From Deltaproteobacteria bacterium (GTDB lineage: Bacteria; Desulfobacterota; Desulfobacteria; Desulfobacterales; JAUVGT01): a stretch of DNA of 10,912 nucleotides. Positions 4,466 through 10,912 of the stretch are shown here, piece by piece (the stretch's first letter is position 1; each line of letters starts with the position of its first letter). The stretch spans positions 1 through 10,912 of the forward strand of contig JAUVGT010000146.1 of the NCBI GenBank assembly GCA_030593645.1, given 5' to 3'. The translations under genes were made by a program, and so were the position numbers. Under the pieces are notes generated by a model. It saw nothing but the letters and a program-made list of their open reading frames with translations, was not told the origin of the DNA and did not search any database.

Positions 4466-6193
4466 TTACCCAGACGGTTTGCTTATATTAAACTCTTCAA
4501 TTTTCTTATAAAGAGTGGGCCGGCTGACACCAAGGATCCTTGCGGCTTTGGATTTGTTCCAATCGGTGGTTTCTAATGTTCGAATGATTTCATCAGCGTC
4601 CAGCCCCTGATTCTTCTCTTCGGTTATCTTTGGTTCAGGGGAAGTGCCCATTACTTCCAATGGAATCTGATCTGTCATAACTACCCTGTCTCGGCACAAA
4701 ACAAATGCATGTTCTATCGCGTGTTCCAGTTCCCGGATATTACCCGGCCAGGAGTACCGCATGAAAGCCTCCATGACTTCATCAGAGACCCCCTCAATAT
4801 TCTTTTTCTGTTTTACATTAAATTGCGCGCAGAAATAATCGACCAAAAGCGGGACATCCTCTTTCCTTACTCTTAAAGGAGGAAGCGGGATCTCTATCAC
4901 ATTCAGTCGATAATAAAGGTCTTCACGAAATTCCCCTTTACCGACCTTCTTTTTTAAATCCTGATTTGTTGCAGTAATGATCCGGACATCGACTTTTATT
5001 GTCTCTGAATCCCCAACCTTTTCAAATTGGTGTTCCTGAAGAAAGCGGAGAAGCTTTAGCTGTATAAAAGGAGAAATATCACCAATCTCATCAAGGAAGA
5101 TGGTTCCGGTATCTGCTGCCTGAAACCTTCCGGTTTTATCTTTTACCGCGCCTGTAAACGCGCCTTTTACATGACCGAAAAGTTCACTTTCAAGAAGGCT
5201 TTCCGCAAGTGCGCTGCAATTAATCGTTATCAGGGGCCGCGACGCCCGAACACCGCCGTAATGAAGGGTACGAGCCACAACCTCTTTACCTGTACCGCTT
5301 TCTCCGGTAATCAGGACAGTTGTATCGGTATCCGAAAGGTCTTCCAGGAGACGATAGACATTCTGTATTTGTTTGCTTTTTCCGATCAGGTTAAAATATT
5401 TATGCTTTTCTCTAAGCTCCTTTTCAAGATATGTAATCCTTGAGATATCTCTGATCACCATTATTCCCCCGATCAAGCCTTTCTCAGGATCAATTAATGG
5501 GGAACTTGTCAACAGCACCACCTGGCGTGGTCTTTCCTTATGGCGGCACTCAATACGATATTCAGTAACAGAAAGTTTAGTTTTTTGGGTTTCCTGCAAA
5601 ACCTTTCTGCAGTCATGCCGGCAGTATGTTTTTACTTTTGGGAAATATTTACCATATATTTTTTCTTTTGTAAGACCGCAGATATTCTTTACAGCATTGT
5701 TTGCTTCCAGCACTTCTAAATTATTGTCTACTGTAATGATGCCATCCTGCAGACTCCAAAAAATCGCATCAAGATTTCTGCGGTAGTTCTCTTTTTCCGC
5801 TTCAGCCTGATTTTTTGCCTCTAATAATGATTTGTGGCGAAGCGCGTTAAATGTTACTTTCAACATATCTTCTTTTAAAAATGGTTTTACAATATAATCA
5901 AACGCGCCTCCTCGGACCGCCGCGGCCGAAGTTTCAAGACTGGGTTTTCCTGTAATAATAATCACAGGACATTGCAGCTTTCTTTTCTTAACTTCATTGA
6001 GTATATCGATTCCCGTTTTTCCACCAAGGATGATATCAACAAACATAAGATCGGGCTCTGTTTTTGAAATGATCTCTATGGCCGCAGAATAACTGCCCGC
6101 GGTTAAAACGTCATGCCCCTCTTTAGAGAGAAAATCCTTAAAAATAAAACGGATATTTTTCTCGTCATCGATGACTAAAATTTTTCGATTCAT
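4466..6193 (-). CDS. NtrC-family sigma-54 response regulator with internal PAS domain
   Basis: A 575-residue enhancer-binding activator that, when phosphorylated, remodels sigma-54 RNA polymerase to open promoters. Domains in order: receiver (1-120; D9/D10, phosphoacceptor D53, K103); PAS (about 140-255); AAA+ (about 270-500) with Walker A GESGTGKE (297-304), the sigma-54-contacting GAFTGA loop (344-349), Walker B TIFLDEIGD (364-372) and SWPGNIREL (481-489); and a Fis-type HTH (about 533-570, KAARILGVSRPTLYKKI). All key motifs are intact. The inserted PAS, not standard in NtrC, carries C172, C191, C195 and C216, including a CxxxC, which might bind a cofactor or sense redox (inference). The ATG at 6193 has AGGA 8 bases upstream. 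The gene starts 34 bases after the hybrid kinase stop, so the two are very likely a cognate pair in one operon. Its target promoters were not found in this window. Confidence 0.95.
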   Translation of the reverse strand: MNRKILVIDDEKNIRFIFKDFLSKEGHDVLTAGSYSAAIEIISKTEPDLMFVDIILGGKTGIDILNEVKKRKLQCPVIIITGKPSLETSAAAVRGGAFDYIVKPFLKEDMLKVTFNALRHKSLLEAKNQAEAEKENYRRNLDAIFWSLQDGIITVDNNLEVLEANNAVKNICGLTKEKIYGKYFPKVKTYCRHDCRKVLQETQKTKLSVTEYRIECRHKERPRQVVLLTSSPLIDPEKGLIGGIMVIRDISRITYLEKELREKHKYFNLIGKSKQIQNVYRLLEDLSDTDTTVLITGESGTGKEVVARTLHYGGVRASRPLITINCSALAESLLESELFGHVKGAFTGAVKDKTGRFQAADTGTIFLDEIGDISPFIQLKLLRFLQEHQFEKVGDSETIKVDVRIITATNQDLKKKVGKGEFREDLYYRLNVIEIPLPPLRVRKEDVPLLVDYFCAQFNVKQKKNIEGVSDEVMEAFMRYSWPGNIRELEHAIEHAFVLCRDRVVMTDQIPLEVMGTSPEPKITEEKNQGLDADEIIRTLETTDWNKSKAARILGVSRPTLYKKIEEFNISKPSG

Positions 6194-6227
6194 CTTCGAT
6201 ATCCTGATAGCTCCTGGTTATTGGCGC

Positions 6228-9200
6228 TTATCCATTGTCCAAAACATCCCGTATAATAAATGACAGGTCTCTCCTCCGCAGGGGTTTCATCAAAAGGGCT
6301 TTTATTCCAATTTCTTTCACATTTTCTTCAGAGATGTGAGCACTGTACCCGGTACATACAATTACAGGGATATCCTTTCTTAATTTTAACACCTTTTCGG
6401 CGAGCTTGTCACCTGATAATTTAGGCATGGCCATATCTGTAAGAACAAGATCATACTTACCCGGATCAATTTCAAACGTCTTTATCGCCTCAAGCGGATT
6501 TGAAAATGCTTCGACATGGTAGCCAAGCCCTCCTAATATCTGACGGACGATACGACATAGAGTGACTTCATCATCCACAAAAAGAATTCTTTCAGTGCCT
6601 GTCGGAAGTTCGTTTTCCGTTATGGACTCTTCTTCAGATACTTCTTCAATGATTGGCAGATAAATACTGAATGTAGAACCCTTGCCCGGTTCACTTTCAA
6701 CATTTATTGTTCCCTCATAGGATTTTATAATACCGTGCACTACAGCAAGGCCCATCCCTGTACCTTTCCCGATCTCCTTGGTTGTAAAATATGGCTCAAA
6801 AATCCGGTCAATGAATTGTGAATCAATCCCCTTACCGGTATCCCTGACAACAATATTTAAATATTCACCTGGCGGCAATTCCAGGTTTTTTTCAGTATTT
6901 TCTTCCTTAACCTCCACATTTCTAAGGCTGACTTCCAGCACACCGATACCACCTCCCATTGCATAGGCGGCATTTGTGCAGAGATTCATCAATATCTGAT
7001 GGATATGTGTCGGATTTCCCATTACCATAGAATCGCTTTGTATACTTTGACGAATTTCAATGGTTGTGGGAATAGATGCCCTGAGCAGTTTTAAGGCTTC
7101 TTTAGCAATGATTTTTACCATTACCGGCTGGAGCTCCTGGTCAGACTGACGGCTGAATGTAAGGATCTGTTTGACCAGATCTGAAGCCCGTATGCCCGCG
7201 TCAAACACCGCTTTCAGATTTTCTTCCAGGGGGGAACCTTTTAAAACCTGGCCCAGGCACATCTCTGTAAATCCAATGATGGAAAACAGAATATTATTAA
7301 AATCATGGGCAATACCCCCTGCAAGGGTGCCGATCGCTTCCATCTTTTGTGTCTGTATGAGCTGGGCACGAAATTTTTCCTTTTCTTCTTCTGCCCGTTT
7401 CCGTTTAGAGATGTCTTTAATAAAACCAAGCATCTTTGTGGCTCGCCCTTCAGCATCCTTGATAAAATTACCTTCATCTTCAACAATGATATATTCTCCG
7501 TTTTTCTTTTTGACGCGGTATTCCAGGTGAACGGTTTCAACCAACTGGATAATATGGTCCATTGATTTTAAATAATCTTTCCGATCACCGGGATGGATCA
7601 GTTCGCTCCAGATTTTATCCCTCCCTTCCAGCTCATCCTTGCTGTAGCCAAGTATTTTTTCAACATTACCACCGTATTTGACTTCATTTGTTACAGTATC
7701 CCACTCATATAAAATATGACCGCTCATTAAAATTGTCGTCTCATAGCGGGTTTTCCATTCTGCTGTTTTTGCTTCCGTTAACTTACGTTCCGTAATATCA
7801 TAATAGGTGCCCAATGTTGCAGGGGCCCCCTTAAAATCTATTATACCTGCGTATGTCTCGCACCATCGGACAGAGCCGTCTTTACGAACGGCCCGGAATT
7901 CATAATGATCAGGCACCGGTTTACCTTCCAAACGATCAATCAGCCTTTGGAATACCAGCTCTTGATCTTCAGGGTGTACAAGATTGTTTATGTCTTCAGG
8001 AGTAAAAGAGAGAAATTCGTCAATCGAATAACCGGATATTTTACTCATGGTTTGATTTGCGAAAATGACTTTCAAATCCTGAATAATCAATATCCCCTGT
8101 AATGAACTTTCAACCAGGGTGCGGTATTTTTTTTCGCTTTCCTGTAATGCCTTTTCTGCTCGTTTGCGCTCGGTAATATCCTGGACAATACCTATCAATT
8201 CGACAATATTACGCTTTTTGTCTCTAAGCGCTTCACCTTTCGCATGTACAGTTTTTTGAGTTCCATCTTTACTTAATAACCGATGCTCGATGTCCCAGGG
8301 GATTCCTTCAGTCAAACCCCTTTTGATATGATCAAGATCGTATTCTCTATCATCCGGATGAACAGCTTCAACAAATTTTTCAAGTGTCGCTTCATCGCTG
8401 CTGATGCCAAATATATGGAACAATTCATCTGATCCGATAACCTCGTTTGTTTTGGCATTTAACCTCCAGTGACCGATATGGGCGATTTCCTGGGCTTCTT
8501 TGAGATTATACTCACTCTCTTTCAGGGCTTTTTCGGCTTGTATGCGCTCAGTAATGTCGATAATATTGATAATTACGCCTTTTTTTGGATCTGACGGATC
8601 CATGATATTCACTTTTATTTGACCGTAAATTTCACGATTGTCATCATATCGTTTTAATTTTGCCTCGGTTTCCACCACACGACCAACAGGCGTTTCATAA
8701 ATAAGTTTTCCGATTCTCAAGTATTCCTCGTCACTGGCATAAATGATACGTGTATCTTTCCCCAGGTAATCATCCTCATTGGTAAATCCAAGAATGGATG
8801 CCATTGCCTCATTTGCCCATATAATTTTCCTGTCCTTAATATGGGCAATACCCACTCCGGAGGCGGTTAAAATATTATCCAGGAGTTCTTTATTTTCCTG
8901 CAGTATTGTTCTTTCCGCTTTCAATATTTCAATATAATTTTCTTGCTTTTCCAGTTTCGTCTGGGCATGTTTTCGGGAAAGGACACTCTCTATTGTTAGA
9001 GGAAGGACGTTTAGATAATTCCCAGCCGGGTCTTTAATCACATAATCACAGGCACCATGCCTAATGGCTTTTGCCGCAATTTCTTCATTACCTGAGCTGG
9101 TAATAATGATATATGGAATATTTTTAATTTCGGCATGAATATCCAAAGCAGTCCCATCACCAGCCTGGTGATAGAATATTGCGATATCAAAACTGTCAGA

Positions 9201-9344
9201 ATTCAGAATTTTTTTTGCTGCAGGCAGAGAGTCGACAGCGGTCAGATGATAAGGTAAATCGTCAGCCCTGACTAAACTCTCAAGGGCCATTTGATCGGTT
9301 TTATCGGAACCGATATAGAGCACACTGACGTTCCTGTTTGACAT
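6228..9344 (-). CDS. Soluble hybrid histidine kinase: pseudo-receiver, four PAS, HisKA, HATPase, receiver
   Basis: A 1038-residue cytoplasmic sensor kinase with no membrane segment. Order (ATG numbering, approximate): degenerate receiver 5-125; PAS 150-268, 284-394, 402-519 and 532-648, each ending in a DITERxxAE-type linker; HisKA with phosphorylated His680 in GGIAHDFNNIL; HATPase with the N-box NAAYAM (N791), DTGKGID, the F-box EPYFTT and GKGTGMGLAVVHG; and a C-terminal receiver with D924/D925, acceptor D970 in LTDMAMP, and K1020. The N-terminal receiver has Tyr58 where the acceptor Asp should be and lacks the acidic pair, though its late Lys (VIKD) remains. The start is ATG at 9344 with AGGAG 6 bases upstream; a GTG one codon earlier is the alternative. 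It is followed by its likely partner, the sigma-54 activator, 34 bases downstream. Signal probably flows His680 to D970 and/or to D53 of that regulator. The ligand sensed is unknown. Confidence 0.95.
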   Translation of the reverse strand: MSNRNVSVLYIGSDKTDQMALESLVRADDLPYHLTAVDSLPAAKKILNSDSFDIAIFYHQAGDGTALDIHAEIKNIPYIIITSSGNEEIAAKAIRHGACDYVIKDPAGNYLNVLPLTIESVLSRKHAQTKLEKQENYIEILKAERTILQENKELLDNILTASGVGIAHIKDRKIIWANEAMASILGFTNEDDYLGKDTRIIYASDEEYLRIGKLIYETPVGRVVETEAKLKRYDDNREIYGQIKVNIMDPSDPKKGVIINIIDITERIQAEKALKESEYNLKEAQEIAHIGHWRLNAKTNEVIGSDELFHIFGISSDEATLEKFVEAVHPDDREYDLDHIKRGLTEGIPWDIEHRLLSKDGTQKTVHAKGEALRDKKRNIVELIGIVQDITERKRAEKALQESEKKYRTLVESSLQGILIIQDLKVIFANQTMSKISGYSIDEFLSFTPEDINNLVHPEDQELVFQRLIDRLEGKPVPDHYEFRAVRKDGSVRWCETYAGIIDFKGAPATLGTYYDITERKLTEAKTAEWKTRYETTILMSGHILYEWDTVTNEVKYGGNVEKILGYSKDELEGRDKIWSELIHPGDRKDYLKSMDHIIQLVETVHLEYRVKKKNGEYIIVEDEGNFIKDAEGRATKMLGFIKDISKRKRAEEEKEKFRAQLIQTQKMEAIGTLAGGIAHDFNNILFSIIGFTEMCLGQVLKGSPLEENLKAVFDAGIRASDLVKQILTFSRQSDQELQPVMVKIIAKEALKLLRASIPTTIEIRQSIQSDSMVMGNPTHIHQILMNLCTNAAYAMGGGIGVLEVSLRNVEVKEENTEKNLELPPGEYLNIVVRDTGKGIDSQFIDRIFEPYFTTKEIGKGTGMGLAVVHGIIKSYEGTINVESEPGKGSTFSIYLPIIEEVSEEESITENELPTGTERILFVDDEVTLCRIVRQILGGLGYHVEAFSNPLEAIKTFEIDPGKYDLVLTDMAMPKLSGDKLAEKVLKLRKDIPVIVCTGYSAHISEENVKEIGIKALLMKPLRRRDLSFIIRDVLDNG

Positions 9345-9448
9345 CACTTTCTCCTATTCAGAACTTTCAATCAGGATTCAGCTTTTATGTATTTGTTGCC
9401 AGTTGTAAGGTTTTGAAATCATTTTTGGAACACTCGCACGATACATTC

Positions 9449-9477
9449 ATTTTAATAATATTGTGTTCTAATTTCAA
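9449..9477 (-). promoter_or_regulatory. Sigma-70-type promoter for the hybrid kinase / activator operon
   Basis: On the minus strand TTGAAA (9477-9472) and TAAAAT (9454-9449) are separated by exactly 17 bases, each matching the consensus at 5 of 6 positions. Transcription would begin near 9442, leaving a leader of about 98 bases before the kinase ATG. The element lies in the 163-base gap after the hydrolase-OsmC gene, which ends in tandem stops (TAA TGA), and supports a separate transcript for the two-component pair. Confidence 0.6.
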
Positions 9478-9507
9478 TAAAGAAATTATCTACGGTGATT
9501 TTATTCA

Positions 9508-10728
9508 TTACTGTTTCATTTTGGTGTTAATCAACACTTTTGAATTTAATGTTCGATGAACCGGACATCGATCGGCAATCTCCATTAAACGCTGACGCTG
9601 TGCATCATCCAATGGACCTTTTAAATTCAGTTCTCTTTCAATTTGATCCACATATCCTTTTTGGGTCTCGCACGTGTCACAGTCTTTGGCGTGAATTTTC
9701 TTGTGGGACAATTCAACCACAATCTCATCCAGGGGCCATTTTTTTCGATCCGCATACATCCTAAGTGTCATTGAAGTACAGGCGCCCAGACCCGCGACCA
9801 GGTAGTCATAAGGTGAAGGACCCATATTTGTGCCGCCCAAAGATTCCGGCTCATCGGCAATCAGGGGAAGACCATTGGCCATGATATCCGTTCGATAACC
9901 GGTCTTTCCTGTACGTGCGATCACGCGATTTTTTGGTACCTGTATTTTTATAACTTCTTTTCCCGGCATTTCAATGTACCGGCTCGCCCAGGTCGCGATT
10001 GTATTTCCCACATAGAGAGAGTCTGCTTCTTTCATCAGCAGATGATCCGCATTATCCAGGGAAACGAAACTTTTGGGATGCCGCGCCGCCCGAAAGATAT
10101 CAGCCGCGTTATCGATTCCTACTGTGCTATCAATCGGGGAATGAAAAATCAGAAGCGCTTTTTTCAGATTACGGATGGAATCGGTCATACGTGTCTTTTC
10201 CAGGTCATTTAAAAATTGTTTCTTAATTTTAAATTTTCTTCCGGCCAGGTCTACCTCCGCCTCACCTTCTTGTTCGATTTCATCCCTGTGATCACTTAAA
10301 ATTTTAATTACATGACCGGGTTCCGAGGGAGCGCCAATAGTGACAACCGCCTTACAGGATGGTATTTGTGAGGCGGCCTGTATGACCGCGGCACCTCCAA
10401 GGGAGTGCCCGATTAAAATACTTGGACCGCTGAATTCTGTATCCAAGTATTTTGCCGCAGCCACCAAATCTGCTACATTGGATGAAAAATTAGTATCCGC
10501 GAAATCTCCTTCACTTTCGCCAAGCCCGGTAAAATCAAACCGCAGGACCGCGATTTTTTCACGGACCAGCGCGTTGCTGATATGATTCACAGCTTTAAAA
10601 TTTTTTGTGCACGTAAAACAGTGGGCAAACAACGCATACGCATGGGGATGACCATCAACCGGCATACTGATTTGCGCAGATAATTTATTGTTATTGCTGC
10701 TGTAAAATGTAAACTTTTTTGATATCAT
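9508..10728 (-). CDS. Fused alpha/beta-hydrolase and OsmC-like protein
   Basis: A 406-residue two-domain protein. Residues 1-255 are a serine alpha/beta hydrolase with nucleophile Ser109 in GHSLGG, acid Asp200 (SPID) and His229 (NADHLL), plus the family motifs HCFTCTKN (36-43) and LRFDFTGLGESEGDF. Residues about 260-406 are an OsmC/Ohr-like domain with the peroxidatic-type Cys317 (GLGACTSM) and the resolving-type Cys388 (DRCPVHRTL). OsmC/Ohr proteins reduce organic hydroperoxides with thiols; the hydrolase half may release or bind an ester substrate (inference). An extra CxxC pair (C350, C353) sits in the OsmC half. This fusion is a known architecture of full length here, with no truncation. 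The ATG at 10728 has GGGAG 5 bases upstream. It appears to be a single-gene transcript with its own promoter and is not obviously tied to the signalling genes. Confidence 0.93.
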   Translation of the reverse strand: MISKKFTFYSSNNNKLSAQISMPVDGHPHAYALFAHCFTCTKNFKAVNHISNALVREKIAVLRFDFTGLGESEGDFADTNFSSNVADLVAAAKYLDTEFSGPSILIGHSLGGAAVIQAASQIPSCKAVVTIGAPSEPGHVIKILSDHRDEIEQEGEAEVDLAGRKFKIKKQFLNDLEKTRMTDSIRNLKKALLIFHSPIDSTVGIDNAADIFRAARHPKSFVSLDNADHLLMKEADSLYVGNTIATWASRYIEMPGKEVIKIQVPKNRVIARTGKTGYRTDIMANGLPLIADEPESLGGTNMGPSPYDYLVAGLGACTSMTLRMYADRKKWPLDEIVVELSHKKIHAKDCDTCETQKGYVDQIERELNLKGPLDDAQRQRLMEIADRCPVHRTLNSKVLINTKMKQ

Positions 10729-10774
10729 GTTTTCTCCCTATTCAATATATGATTGTTTTTAAAAAGGGATTCGT

Positions 10775-10867
10775 CACCTCGAAGTGGTTTAAAAAACATA
10801 CCATGAGCGTAATTTAAAGGCGAAGAGAATATTTAAAACGGTGGAATATATTAGATATTTCGAGGTG
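10775..10867. repeat. Paired operator-like sites, CACCTCGAA / TTCGAGGTG
   Basis: Perfect 9-base inverted arms at 10775-10783 and 10859-10867, 75 bases apart. The first arm belongs to a near-perfect 12-base dyad (CACCTCGAAGTG, one mismatched pair, centred on TCGA). The second coincides with the predicted transcription start of the hydrolase-OsmC gene. Two sites around a start point suggest a repressor that may loop the DNA; in RNA the arms could also pair to close a long leader stem. Which of these applies cannot be decided from sequence alone. Confidence 0.45.
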
Positions 10868-10873
10868 TTAAAT

Positions 10874-10902
10874 ATTATATTAAAAGCAGAAATTGAGCCC
10901 AA
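10874..10902 (-). promoter_or_regulatory. Sigma-70-type promoter for the hydrolase-OsmC gene
   Basis: A perfect TATAAT (10879-10874 on the minus strand) stands 17 bases after TTGGGC (10902-10897). The -35 box matches only its TTG. The predicted start is near 10867, giving a leader of about 140 bases to the ATG. The predicted start falls on one arm of the inverted repeat described at 10775-10867. Confidence 0.5.
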
Positions 10903-10912
10903 GGGAAGGTTT

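Noticed and set aside
1..10912. tRNA, rRNA, insertion sequence, integrase or attachment site
   Set aside because: No transposase or integrase coding, no tRNA cloverleaf and no flanking direct repeats were seen anywhere in the window.

Overview
The window is a stretch of accessory regulatory genes from what looks like a Gram-negative, probably Desulfobacterota-type (deltaproteobacterial) genome. This is inferred from the moderate GC content, long soluble multi-PAS hybrid kinases next to NtrC-type activators, a CheA with a divergent P2-like region, and the hydrolase-OsmC fusion. No rRNA or marker gene fixes the taxon. Every real gene lies on the minus strand, so transcription runs from high to low coordinates.

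Layout in the direction of transcription: (1) 10728-9508, a fused alpha/beta-hydrolase and OsmC protein with its own likely sigma-70 promoter and a pair of inverted operator-like sites upstream. (2) 9344-6228, a 1038-residue soluble hybrid histidine kinase (pseudo-receiver, four PAS domains, HisKA, HATPase, receiver), followed 34 bases later by (3) 6193-4466, a sigma-54 enhancer-binding response regulator (receiver, PAS, AAA+, Fis-type HTH). Together these form a two-component operon, with a good sigma-70-like promoter at 9449-9477. (4) A 310-base intergenic region with tandem palindromic repeats. (5) 4155-1301, four translationally coupled genes: a cysteine-free thioredoxin-fold protein, a soluble double MCP-like coiled-coil protein, a STAS-domain protein and a CheY. 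(6) A 139-base spacer bounded by two perfect hairpins. (7) 1161 to the left edge, the first 387 codons of a CheA kinase, which runs out of the window.

The most interesting part is block 4-7. It is a non-standard chemosensory cluster whose receptor-like protein has no membrane segment. Its CheA carries, between P2 and P3, two back-to-back 24-residue motifs resembling the MshEN c-di-GMP-binding motif. Accessory STAS and redox-dead thioredoxin-like partners are encoded in the same coupled operon. Such a set fits an intracellular signalling array, or an output other than classical flagellar taxis, better than transmembrane chemoreception. That reading is inference. The two-component operon next to it is also fully cytoplasmic, so both systems probably sense internal signals.
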